From: Aestuariivita sp049276915
GTDB lineage: Bacteria > Pseudomonadota > Alphaproteobacteria > Rhodobacterales > Rhodobacteraceae
Length of the DNA stretch: 64,000 nt
Direction: 5' to 3'
Assembly (NCBI RefSeq): GCF_049276915.1
Contig: NZ_JBASXK010000011.1
Coordinates: 1-64,000 of the forward strand
The position numbers and the translations under genes were made by a program. Shown one piece after another: positions 1 to 6,521 of this stretch (the stretch's first letter is position 1; the number at the start of each line of letters is the position of its first letter). A model generated the notes under the pieces. That model saw only the letters and a list, made by a program, of their open reading frames with translations. It was not told the DNA's origin and searched no databases.

Positions 1-49
1 CCAACTTCTGAAATCGCGCCCGTAGCGCTTCCGGCAAAGGTGCTGACAT
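1..49 (-). CDS. IS630-family transposase, N-terminal fragment (runs off window)
   Basis: Only the first sixteen codons are present, reading MSAPLPEALRARFQKL. This resembles the usual opening of IS630-type transposases of Rhodobacteraceae, which continues into a helix-turn-helix domain followed by a DDE catalytic domain. The start at 49 is preceded by GGGAGG at a suitable distance. The transposase would cut and paste the element at TA dinucleotides. The fragment is short, so the family call rests on the opening residues and on the TA junction next to the broken lipoprotein gene. Confidence 0.55.
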   Translation of the reverse strand, partial: MSAPLPEALRARFQKL

Positions 50-131
50 GATCCATCCTCCCAAACAGGATGAATCACAGATCAGGCTTCAAGGGAATCC
101 TTACGATTCAGGTTTTCGGCGGGACGCATTA
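1..131 (-). mobile_element. End of an IS630-family insertion sequence (partial)
   Basis: The first 129 bases are read as one terminal part of an IS630/Tc1-mariner type element; the rest lies outside the window. The support is a transposase-like reading frame starting at 49 on the minus strand, a good ribosome binding site (GGGAGG) before it, and the abrupt loss of the neighbouring lipoprotein reading frame at 129-131. IS630 elements duplicate a TA target, and TA is found exactly at the junction (130-131). A short dyad (GAATC...GATTC, 95-109) lies near the end. The opposite end and the second TA cannot be seen, so the assignment is inferred. Confidence 0.6.
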
Positions 132-443
132 GGCGGTCGCGTGTCGATCCAGCGGGCTTTCCTGTGTCGAGTAGGCTTCATAGCCGACCCGATCCAACGC
201 TGGTCTGCGGGTATAGGTCGCCGTGATCGGATCGGCATCCAGCGTCAGGCCGGTTACCGTGAGTGTTTGTGTCGTGGGATCATAGGTAAACGAACCCAGG
301 TCGCTCTGGATGGCGGCGGGGATGGCCGTTGTCGGCGCTGTCGGGGTGCCGCCAGCCGGTGGGGTTGCTACGACAAAGGGATTGCCGCCACCACACGCGG
401 CAAGCAGCGACACCACAAATGTGGCAAGCCAAACATGCTTCAT
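129..443 (-). pseudogene. Lipoprotein gene truncated by the IS insertion
   Basis: The reading frame begins with a lipoprotein signal peptide (MKHVWLATFVVSLLAAC, lipid-anchored Cys17) and a glycine, proline and threonine-rich linker. It continues with a beta-rich segment (FTYDPTTQTLTVTG) and ends abruptly after PLDRHATA. Intact relatives remembered from Rhodobacteraceae continue well past this point. The stop codon TAA is formed by the TA target plus the first base of the presumed insertion element, which is what a disrupted gene would show. A start upstream at 503 would hide the signal peptide, so 443 was preferred. The function of the family is unknown; an outer-membrane or periplasmic surface role is likely. 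Confidence 0.7.
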
Positions 444-550
444 CTGCCTCAACCTCAGGACTATTTTCTTATTTTCCCATGAGGATCCGTGTGTTGCAGG
501 CAAAAGTCAATGTATTTGGAGGGGCTGTGGATAAATCGTGGCTTCTGTGT

Positions 551-597
551 GACCACTATATAGTGGTTTTCGACGCGAAATCCGCAATATATAGTTA
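551..597 (+). promoter_or_regulatory. Tandem NrdR-like boxes upstream of thyX
   Basis: Two AT-rich dyads sit in the 134-base gap before thyX. The downstream box (582-597) contains CAATATATAG, an exact match to the core CWATATATWG of the NrdR consensus. The upstream box (551-566) contains CACTATATAG, one core mismatch, and lies inside a perfect 16-base palindrome (552-567). The boxes are offset by 31 bases, about three helical turns, as is usual for paired NrdR sites. NrdR is the ATP/dATP-sensing repressor of ribonucleotide reductase genes, so control of a thymidylate synthase would be logical. This is inferred from pattern only. Confidence 0.6.
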
Positions 598-637
598 AGG
601 CTCTCAACAGATTCTGTCGCCCAAAGGAGAGCCGCAT

Positions 638-1546
638 ATGCCCCTGTCGCCCGATCAAATCGCAGAAATCGAGGAACAGCGCTCGAACCCCCAGCAGACC
701 CTGCGGGTCGTGGCACCGGGTATGGAAGCGCATCTGTATCATGCCAAGCCGGTTCTGGATCACGGTTTTGTCCGGGTGATCGACTATATGGGCGATGATG
801 CGGCGATCTGTCAGGCAGCGCGGGTGTCTTACGGCAAGGGCACCAAATCGGTGCAGAATGACGAAGGGCTGATCCGCTATCTGATGCGACACTGGCATTC
901 CACACCCTTCGAGATGTGCGAGATCAAACTGCATGTGAAACTGCCCGTGTTCGTGGCGCGCCAGTGGATCCGCCATCGCACGGCGAATGTGAACGAGTAT
1001 TCGGCGCGCTATTCGATCCTGGACCGCGAGTTCTATATCCCCGCGCCCGAACATGTGAACGCGCAATCCGTGGTCAACAACCAGGGTCGCGGCGGGGTTC
1101 TGGAAGGGGCCGAGGCGGCGCGGGTTCTGGAGATCCTCAAGTCGGATTCCGCGCGCGCCTATGACAATTACGAAGCGATGATCAGCCAGGACGGGCAGGA
1201 GGGTCTGGCGCGCGAACTGGCGCGGATGAACCTGCCGGCCAATATCTATACGCAATGGTACTGGAAGGTGGATCTGCACAACCTGTTCCATTTCCTGCGC
1301 CTGCGCGCGGATGCCCATGCCCAGTACGAGATCCGAATCTATGCCGAAGAGCTCTGCAAGATCGTGGCGGACTGGGTGCCCTTCGCCTACAAGGCATTTG
1401 ATGATTACCGCCTGGGGGCGGTGTCGCTGTCCGCGCAGATGGTGGATGTCACGCGCCGGATGCTGAAGGGTGAAACCGTGACACAAGAGACATCGGGGTT
1501 GTCCGCGCGCGAGTGGCGCGAGTTCATGGAGATTGTCGAGGGGTGA
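638..1546 (+). CDS. thyX: Flavin-dependent thymidylate synthase ThyX
   Basis: ThyX makes dTMP from dUMP using methylene-tetrahydrofolate, FAD and NADPH, replacing ThyA. The 302-residue protein carries the signature RHR-x7-S at residues 112-122 (RHRTANVNEYS), which binds FAD and dUMP. The length is at the long end for the family, as in other alphaproteobacteria with N- and C-terminal extensions. The start is preceded by AAGGAG. The gene stands alone and is preceded by the NrdR-like boxes at 551-597, suggesting co-regulation with deoxynucleotide synthesis. The call is secure. Confidence 0.97.
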   Translation: MPLSPDQIAEIEEQRSNPQQTLRVVAPGMEAHLYHAKPVLDHGFVRVIDYMGDDAAICQAARVSYGKGTKSVQNDEGLIRYLMRHWHSTPFEMCEIKLHVKLPVFVARQWIRHRTANVNEYSARYSILDREFYIPAPEHVNAQSVVNNQGRGGVLEGAEAARVLEILKSDSARAYDNYEAMISQDGQEGLARELARMNLPANIYTQWYWKVDLHNLFHFLRLRADAHAQYEIRIYAEELCKIVADWVPFAYKAFDDYRLGAVSLSAQMVDVTRRMLKGETVTQETSGLSAREWREFMEIVEG

Positions 1547-1726
1547 GGCGCGGCTGCCGGGATGGCGGGGGTCGTTCACGCGGATGATGCGGTCGGCCAT
1601 GCTGGGCTAGACCCGCAGCTTGTGGCGGTGTGTAGGCTGGGGGTCCACCCCTACCCCCCGGGGGGCGATGCGGGACAGGCTTCAAAACCACTCCCCAGGG
1701 CGTCATCAATCTGTTACAAAAGCGTC

Positions 1727-2014
1727 ATGACGCGCGTGTTTCTCATTCTGGCCTGCATGGCCTCGCCTGCCTTGGCGACAAGTCCGATTGCGCATGTGAT
1801 CTGCGAGCCGACCGAGGTAATGCATCAAAAGCTGACCCGTCAGTTCGGTGAGACCCGGGCGGCCACGGGGTTACGCGGGCGCGAGCAGATCATGGAAGTC
1901 TGGACCGACAAGCAGGGCGATTGGACGATGGTGGTGACCTATGCCTCGGGCACTTCCTGCATCGTGGCCATGGGGGAGGAATGGACGCCCGTCACCCCGC
2001 CGGACCCTGCCTGA
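1727..2014 (+). CDS. Small secreted protein of unknown function
   Basis: This 95-residue protein starts with a clear Sec signal peptide (MTRVFLILACMASPALA). The mature part is about 78 residues and ends in a motif with GTSCIVAMGE, with one further cysteine near the start (VICEP), so a disulfide is possible. The reading frame is open further upstream, but only the ATG at 1727 gives a signal peptide. Similar small proteins are common in roseobacters and have no assigned role. It lies 180 bases after thyX; that gap holds a perfect C6G6 palindrome (1654-1665) and no visible gene. Confidence 0.75.
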   Translation: MTRVFLILACMASPALATSPIAHVICEPTEVMHQKLTRQFGETRAATGLRGREQIMEVWTDKQGDWTMVVTYASGTSCIVAMGEEWTPVTPPDPA

Positions 2015-2138
2015 CTGGGCAGAGCGCATGGGCGTGATGTGATCCGCGCGCCGCACAGCTTGGATTACAGTTAAAAAGTGCTGGACTTGCGCCGCCTGCA
2101 ATTTGCATGCTGCACCTATCGTAATGAGGGAAAGTCGG

Positions 2139-2408
2139 ATGCATTTTCAAAGAGTTCTTTCGGCCGCTGTGGCCGCGACACTGCTGACCGCCCTGCCGGG
2201 GCTTGCGATGGACGCGAAAGTCTATCCGTATCACGCCAAACACAATTTCTGCCCGGCCGGTCTGCAACCTGTGACAATTTCGGGTGCGATCTGCTGCGGC
2301 ACGCCAAATCAGTCGCACAGCTATCAGTCGATGATGGCGCACCCCACGCCCAAACGGGTTTCAACCCGGCAGTACGACTGTCCTCCGGGAACCAAGGGCT
2401 GCAACTGA
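2139..2408 (+). CDS. Small cysteine-containing secreted protein
   Basis: The 89-residue product starts with a signal peptide (MHFQRVLSAAVAATLLTALPGLA). The short mature domain of about 66 residues has five cysteines in the motifs NFCPAG, AICCGTP, DCPPG and KGCN. The start at 2139 was chosen because GAGGG lies about nine bases upstream and it begins the signal peptide cleanly. The cysteine pattern suggests disulfides or metal binding in the periplasm. It resembles uncharacterised proteins of Rhodobacteraceae; no function can be assigned. Confidence 0.75.
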   Translation: MHFQRVLSAAVAATLLTALPGLAMDAKVYPYHAKHNFCPAGLQPVTISGAICCGTPNQSHSYQSMMAHPTPKRVSTRQYDCPPGTKGCN

Positions 2409-2420
2409 ACACAAGAGGGA

Positions 2421-2447
2421 GCGCGCATCCGTGACCGGGGTGCGCGC
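2421..2447. terminator. Possible terminator between convergent genes
   Basis: GCGCGCA (2421-2427) pairs with TGCGCGC (2441-2447) around a 13-base loop in the short gap between the secreted protein (plus) and the cold-shock gene (minus). There is no clear T-run on either strand, so termination strength is doubtful. Confidence 0.35.
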
Positions 2448-2459
2448 CCCGATCTGGTG

Positions 2460-2666
2460 TCAGATTGCCTTTATGTCCGAAGCCATAGGTCGGCCATCGC
2501 GGCCGTCCTGCAGTTCGTATGTCACTTTCTGGTTGTCGGTAAGGCCTTGCATGCCTGACCTCTCGACTGCAGAAATATGCACAAATACATCATTCCCCCC
2601 ACCGTCCGGAGCAATGAAGCCGTAACCTTTAGTACTGTTGAACCATTTCACGGTGCCTGTCGGCAT
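2460..2666 (-). CDS. Cold-shock domain protein (CspA family)
   Basis: A 68-residue single cold-shock domain that binds single-stranded RNA and DNA and acts as an RNA chaperone. The RNP1 motif KGYGFI and RNP2 motif VFVHI are both present, with the conserved aromatic start TVKWFN. AAGGAG lies eleven bases before the ATG. Its upstream region holds a tandem ten-base repeat (2689-2708) that would fall in the 5' leader. Several paralogues are usual in this group, so no specific csp letter is given. Confidence 0.95.
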   Translation of the reverse strand: MPTGTVKWFNSTKGYGFIAPDGGGNDVFVHISAVERSGMQGLTDNQKVTYELQDGRDGRPMASDIKAI

Positions 2667-2688
2667 GTCCCGTGTCTCCTTCTGCCTT

Positions 2689-2708
2689 AACTCACTTCAA
2701 CTCACTTC
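2689..2708. repeat. Tandem 10-base direct repeat in the csp leader
   Basis: AACTCACTTC occurs twice head to tail at 2689-2698 and 2699-2708, beginning 23 bases upstream of the cold-shock start on the minus strand. It may be a regulatory site or a leader element; nothing else indicates its role. Confidence 0.5.
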
Positions 2709-2902
2709 GCGGTGGCATGTGACTGCATCCCGCAACCCAATCCGGAACGCTCACCAACAAGGACCTGACCTTGGTTTGGGCAAGGTATGGGCCGAGTTTT
2801 GAGCTTCCTCTTTTCAAGATTGCACGGCAGAACCAAAAATCAAGAAAAACGCCCGGAATCGTGTATGAATGACGGATTTCCGCTGAATAAATGGGATAAA
2901 CG

Positions 2903-3223
2903 ATGAAACTTTACGGTTTGAAGAGCTGTGACACATGCCGCAAGGCGCTGAAACTTCTGGATGGGGCCGAGTTCGTGGATGTGCGCGCAGATGGGATGCC
3001 TGCGGATGTGCTGGAGGCCGCTCTGGCGCAGTTTGGCGAGGCGCTGGTCAACACGCGTTCGACCACATGGCGCGGCTTGCCAGAGGCCGAGCGCGCGCGC
3101 GCTCCGGCGGCGCTGCTGGTTGATCATCCGACCCTGATGAAGCGCCCCTTGATCGTCGAGGATGCAGGCGCGATGCATCTGGGATGGACAGCGCAGGTAC
3201 GGGCAGCCCTTGGCGTGAGCTGA
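2903..3223 (+). CDS. ArsC/Spx-family thioredoxin-fold protein
   Basis: The 106-residue protein has the thioredoxin-like ArsC fold with an N-terminal CxxC (CDTC, residues 9-12) after the strand KLYGLKS. The later KRPLIVE motif is the region where ArsC and Spx-type proteins carry a conserved arginine. It belongs to the small subgroup often annotated as arsenate reductase, but there is no arsenic gene nearby, so a role in thiol redox chemistry or transcription adaptation is equally possible. The family call is firm; the substrate is unknown. Confidence 0.85.
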   Translation: MKLYGLKSCDTCRKALKLLDGAEFVDVRADGMPADVLEAALAQFGEALVNTRSTTWRGLPEAERARAPAALLVDHPTLMKRPLIVEDAGAMHLGWTAQVRAALGVS

Positions 3224-3272
3224 GCGCGGCCTTACCTGTCACAGAGGACGCAGAGAATAAAGGATAGTCTTC

Positions 3273-3641
3273 ATGCGCAATGCAGCACTGACCCTCGGGA
3301 TCATCGGCGGGTTGATCGGAATGCTGGTCGGGTTTTTCAGCTTTGGCTATACGGCGGCGGTGGATCAGTTCGGAGAGATCGACGGACTGGCCGAGCAGGT
3401 GAGCAATGTGCAGCTGGTGCGCATCATGTCGATCCTGGCACCCATGCTGGCGATTGCAGGTGCAGCGATGGCAAAGGTTCGGGCGCTGTGGGGCGGGGCC
3501 TTGATGCTGATGTCGGCGGCGGGGATGTATTACGCGTTCGGCTTCAACGTCTTTACCATGTTCCCGATTTGCTTTGTCGGGGTTGGCGGTGTGATGGCCA
3601 TCGCGGCGGGGCAGCCGGATGAGCCCAAGGCGCATTTCTGA
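3273..3641 (+). CDS. Small integral membrane protein
   Basis: The 122-residue product has about four hydrophobic segments (residues about 5-28, 48-66, 70-86 and 90-112) and little soluble sequence. A polar loop (DQFGEIDGLAEQVSNVQ) lies between the first two. The pattern resembles DUF4064-type membrane proteins. It follows the ArsC-like gene by 49 bases on the same strand and ends before a strong hairpin at 3665-3683. No function can be assigned. Confidence 0.7.
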   Translation: MRNAALTLGIIGGLIGMLVGFFSFGYTAAVDQFGEIDGLAEQVSNVQLVRIMSILAPMLAIAGAAMAKVRALWGGALMLMSAAGMYYAFGFNVFTMFPICFVGVGGVMAIAAGQPDEPKAHF

Positions 3642-3660
3642 TATCCGTTCGGCCTGACTG

Positions 3661-3687
3661 AAAAGCCGCCCCTGATGGGCGGCTTTG
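3661..3687. terminator. Rho-independent terminator, probably bidirectional
   Basis: A perfect 7-bp stem GCCGCCC (3665-3671) / GGGCGGC (3677-3683) with a 5-base loop is preceded by AAAA and followed by TTT. It lies between the plus-strand membrane protein gene and the convergent doxX gene and can serve both. Confidence 0.75.
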
Positions 3688-3722
3688 TCATGGATCGGTC
3701 GCACGGGTCAGGCACAGGCCGC

Positions 3723-4275
3723 TCAGGTGCCGCGCGACAAGATTCGGTCGACCGACAGGGGGCCGGCCCCCTTGATCACCAGAACGATCAGCACGAAAAC
3801 CCAGAACATGCGCTGATCGAGGAGCACCCCGTCAGGGATGCGGTCGAACATGGCCCCCCAGTGTTTCGCTGTGCGCAATCCCGCCATGGCCATAAAGGTC
3901 GGTCAGGGATTGCACGATGACAAATCCGATCATGCCGATGCTGGCCAACCGCGTGAACAGGCCGATGACGATCAGCAGGGGCAGAATGAATTCGGCAAGC
4001 GTGCCCGCCGTCACCACCGCCCAATGGAAGAGACCCAGTTGCGAGACATCAAAGCTGACCGCTTCCATGGCTTTGGGGAAAATCTGGACATAGGCCCCGA
4101 CTGAGGGTTGCAAGAGGCCGAACAGACCGTCTCCGACTTTGGTCATGCCGGATGCCCAGAAATACAACAGCAGGGTCGAGGCAAAGACATACCGTGCCAG
4201 CGTGGGCAACAGCCAGTCGCCGGCGCGATCCAGCCGGGAAAAGATGGCGTTGTGAAGGGAAACAAGGGCTGACAT
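3723..4275 (-). pseudogene. DoxX-family membrane protein of the bufferin operon, frameshifted
   Basis: The first 140 or so codons encode a DoxX protein with three to four membrane helices (LLLYFWASGMTKVGDG, LAEFILPLLIVIGLF, IGMIGFVIVQSLTDLYGHG). After HSETLG the frame runs to a stop at 3832. In the next frame the expected C-terminus continues (AMFDRIPDGVLLDQRMFW, then VFVLIVLVIKGAGP) to a stop at 3723. The break lies in a run of six C on the plus strand (3854-3859); five would restore one frame. This may be a real mutation, a phase-variable tract or a sequencing error. DoxX proteins usually accompany bufA-bufB-bufC clusters. The gene starts 14 bases after bufC. Confidence 0.8.
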
Positions 4276-4289
4276 GGGACACGGTCTTT

Positions 4290-5036
4290 CTAGTTGAGGG
4301 AGGTGATTGCACCGCCCGAAATCAACAGCGCCAGACTGGCAGCAAGGTCGAAATCCGGGGCTTCGGCCAGAGCGGCATCATGGGCGCTGCCCAGCGTCTG
4401 TCCCGCGTTCAAGGCAGCGATGAAGGCACCGCCGCCGGGCGGCAGGGCATGGGGCAGCGGATCGAACTCGGGGCGCAGGATCACGACGTCCTGTGCCACG
4501 GGGGCAGGTTTGGGGGCGTTGTCTTCGGTGTTGAACAGCCAGATCGCGTGGATCGGCCAGGGCGAGCGGATCAGCTCAAGCGCTGGCGCGAGGATGAGGC
4601 GCGTGTTCAGCAAGGCCTCAGGGGACCGAGCGCCAAGATCGCCCGGATCAATCGGTGTTGCGTCCGCCGCGTGATAGGATCTGCGCAGGGCCAGTTCCAG
4701 ACGGGCGACATCGGGCAGATAACCCAGGTGAGCAAGCTGGGGAAGGCTGGCGACGAAATCCGGAAACTCTGCGCCATAGTGCATCATCAGCGCCGAGCCG
4801 GGCGGGTGGGCGCGCAGGTAAAGCCCCGCAAGCCCGTCCATGTTTTGCTGGCCCAGAAGCTTGGTGATGACCGGAAAGCCTTGGCGCAGTGCCTCGGTCA
4901 GAGAGACGGCGACGTTGTTGCGATAGACATTATAGCGCCGTCCCGCGGGGCGGTCCTGACCGTCAATCAGCCCGTCCGGTATCGGCTGGGCTGCATCCAG
5001 CAATGCGGCGCGAAAGATATCCTGAGAGACGCTCAT
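4290..5036 (-). CDS. bufC: DUF2063 protein, BufC/HvfC-type partner of the MNIO enzyme
   Basis: The 248-residue protein matches the DUF2063 family: an N-terminal helical domain (RRYNVYRNNVAVSLTEALRQ, then FPVITKLLG) followed by a beta-rich C-terminal part. In bufferin and related clusters this protein binds the precursor peptide and presents it to the DUF692 oxidase. It starts inside the end of bufB (ATGA overlap at 5033-5036), which indicates translational coupling. The start at 5036 was preferred over an upstream ATG because the family begins near SQDIFRAAL. The role is inferred from family and context. Confidence 0.88.
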   Translation of the reverse strand: MSVSQDIFRAALLDAAQPIPDGLIDGQDRPAGRRYNVYRNNVAVSLTEALRQGFPVITKLLGQQNMDGLAGLYLRAHPPGSALMMHYGAEFPDFVASLPQLAHLGYLPDVARLELALRRSYHAADATPIDPGDLGARSPEALLNTRLILAPALELIRSPWPIHAIWLFNTEDNAPKPAPVAQDVVILRPEFDPLPHALPPGGGAFIAALNAGQTLGSAHDAALAEAPDFDLAASLALLISGGAITSLN

Positions 5037-5890
5037 GCCACGCGCCGCGACAGGGCGGTTGCGGCGCGGCTGGCCTCGGCGGCCAGAACCGGCCAATCGG
5101 GCACGTCGGTGTCCCATTCCACCAGGGTGGGGCGGGGGCCGGAGCGTTGAAGCGTGTAATCAAGCAGCGCCCAGACTGGGTCGACGATGGCCGCGCCATG
5201 GCTGTCTATGAGAAGCGGCGCGCCGTGATCGTCCTGGTCTTCGTCATGGCCGCCCAGATGGATTTCCCCCACCTTGTCCAGCGGGTAGGCGTCGATATAG
5301 GCCTGTGGGGCATATCCCAGGTTGGTGGCCGAAACAAAAACGTTGTTCACATCCAACAGCAATCCGCAGCCGGTGCGGCGGCTGAGTTCGGCCAGGAAAT
5401 CGGTTTCGCTCCAGGTGCTTTCGGCAAAGGCGAGATAGCTTGAGGGGTTTTCCAGAAGCATCCGGCGGCCCAGCACGTCCTGCACCTGATCGATATGCGC
5501 GGTGATGCGGCTGAGCGTGTCGTTGGTATAGGGCAAGGGCAGCAGATCGTTGAGAAACTCTGCGCCATGGGTGGACCAGGCGAGATGCTCGGAAAAGCTG
5601 GCCGGTTGCAGCCAGCCCATCAGCTTTTTCAGACGGGCAAGGTGGTCGCGATCCAGCGGGTCTGCACCACCGATGGACAGGCCGACGCCGTGGACGGATA
5701 TCGCAAAGCGTTCGGACAGGGCGCGCATCTGTGCCAGCGGGCGCCCGCCATCCCCCATATAGTTCTCGGCATGAACCTCTAGCCATTGCACCGGGCCGGG
5801 ATCGGCCATGATCTCGGTGAAATGCTGGGGCTTGTAACCCACACCGGGGGCAGAGGGCAGCCGGTCATGTTTCGGGGTGGCGTCGAGCAT
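5033..5890 (-). CDS. bufB: DUF692 multinuclear iron oxidase (MNIO), BufB-type
   Basis: DUF692 enzymes are TIM-barrel oxidases with two or three irons that modify cysteines of ribosomally made peptides, as in methanobactin and bufferin synthesis. The 285-residue protein has the expected metal-ligand motifs in order: EVHAENYM (39-45), SVHGVG (H67), SEHLAW (E101, H102), LENPSS (E147), LLDVNN (D180), EIHLGGH (H211, H215) and DSHG (D229, H231). It lies between the DUF2282 precursor gene and bufC. The likely substrate is the central cysteines of the peptide encoded at 5996-6298. A long hairpin separates it from the precursor gene. Confidence 0.92.
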   Translation of the reverse strand: MLDATPKHDRLPSAPGVGYKPQHFTEIMADPGPVQWLEVHAENYMGDGGRPLAQMRALSERFAISVHGVGLSIGGADPLDRDHLARLKKLMGWLQPASFSEHLAWSTHGAEFLNDLLPLPYTNDTLSRITAHIDQVQDVLGRRMLLENPSSYLAFAESTWSETDFLAELSRRTGCGLLLDVNNVFVSATNLGYAPQAYIDAYPLDKVGEIHLGGHDEDQDDHGAPLLIDSHGAAIVDPVWALLDYTLQRSGPRPTLVEWDTDVPDWPVLAAEASRAATALSRRVA

Positions 5891-5950
5891 GGATCTCAGT
5901 CCGCAGGATGGTTCCGAGGCCGATCTTGCCCGGCCAGAGGCGTATCAAAC

Positions 5951-5982
5951 CGTGCGATCCGACCGAGGGATCGGATCGCACG
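5951..5982 (-). promoter_or_regulatory. Perfect 12-bp intercistronic hairpin between bufA and bufB
   Basis: CGTGCGATCCGA (5951-5962) and TCGGATCGCACG (5971-5982) form an uninterrupted 12-bp stem with an 8-base loop. The hairpin is 14 bases after the precursor stop and 61 bases before bufB. It lacks a T-run on the minus strand, so it is more likely a processing or stabilising structure, or a leaky attenuator, that keeps precursor mRNA more abundant than enzyme mRNA. Confidence 0.7.
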
Positions 5983-5995
5983 AGATGGTGCGGAT

Positions 5996-6298
5996 TTAGC
6001 TTGGCAGGTCACGTTCCTGGGCTTCGAGCGAGCCTTCGCGCGCTGTGCCATCTGCCATCGCAGGCAGTTCCATCGACGTACAGGTGCCGGCATCGACCAG
6101 CGTCCATGCGTTGCCCTGATAGTCCACTGTGGATGTACCTGCGCAGGTGGTGCCGGGGCCTGCGGCGCAATCGTTCTGGCCTGCAAGGCTTACACCATAG
6201 CATTTTTCCTTGGCTTGCGCGTTTGCGGTGCCGACCTGCGAGGCCAGTGCGGCTGCGACAGCACCTGCGACGGCGATGGTTTTGAAAGCGTTGGACAT
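5996..6298 (-). CDS. bufA: DUF2282 bufferin-type RiPP precursor peptide
   Basis: The 100-residue product has a signal peptide (AFKTIAVAGAVAAALASQ, ending near TANAQA) followed by a core with four cysteines at 33, 44, 52 and 73 in the DUF2282 arrangement KCYG...NDC...TCAG...GTC. In characterised bufferins the central cysteines are oxidised by the DUF692 enzyme to thiooxazole groups that bind copper, and the product is exported. The rest of the core is polar and the tail is acidic. ATG codons at 6304 and 6298 are both possible; AAGGGG gives better spacing to 6298. The gene heads an operon with bufB, bufC and doxX. Confidence 0.88.
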   Translation of the reverse strand: MSNAFKTIAVAGAVAAALASQVGTANAQAKEKCYGVSLAGQNDCAAGPGTTCAGTSTVDYQGNAWTLVDAGTCTSMELPAMADGTAREGSLEAQERDLPS

Positions 6299-6304
6299 TT
6301 TCAT

Positions 6305-6471
6305 AATCCCCTTGGTTTCTTTATCAGTGTCTTTCATCGACAGGATCAGCCTACAGGCTAAAGGCATCACATGGAAACTCACGAGCCTGTGTCTCACGCT
6401 TGCGTCAGGCTGTGTGAGACGGACATTCCCTGTAAGGCATTGAAAAGAAACAAACGTGATTGGAATGTTTC
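6305..6471. promoter_or_regulatory. Upstream region of bufA with an inverted repeat
   Basis: The region between the bufA start and the thrS terminator must contain the bufA promoter. It holds an inverted repeat GTCTCAC (6391-6397) / GTGAGAC (6414-6420) about 90 bases upstream of the start, a candidate operator or leader hairpin. No promoter could be fixed with confidence. Confidence 0.35.
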
Positions 6472-6499
6472 AACCGGACCCACCTGGACGGGTCCGGTT
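6472..6499 (-). terminator. Terminator-like hairpin downstream of thrS
   Basis: AACCGGACCC (6472-6481) pairs perfectly with GGGTCCGGTT (6490-6499), giving a 10-bp stem with an 8-base loop 22 bases after the thrS stop codon. The T-run is weak, but position and strength suit a terminator insulating bufA from thrS. Confidence 0.6.
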
Positions 6500-6521
6500 C
6501 TTGGCGTCGCGTCAGCAATTG

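Noticed and set aside
1654..1665. Perfect C6G6 palindrome after thyX
   Set aside because: A dyad without loop and without T-run cannot act as a normal terminator; it may be chance in GC-rich DNA.
2903..3223. Arsenic resistance locus suggested by the ArsC-like gene
   Set aside because: No arsB, acr3 or arsenic-type arsR nearby; the ArsR-type gene at 9092 lacks metal cysteines.
6318..6348. TGATCC and TAAAGA on the minus strand upstream of bufA, resembling a Rhodobacter sigma-E (RpoE-ChrR) promoter
   Set aside because: The spacer is 19 bases and the -10 lies so close to the start that the transcript would begin within the ribosome binding site. Not supported.
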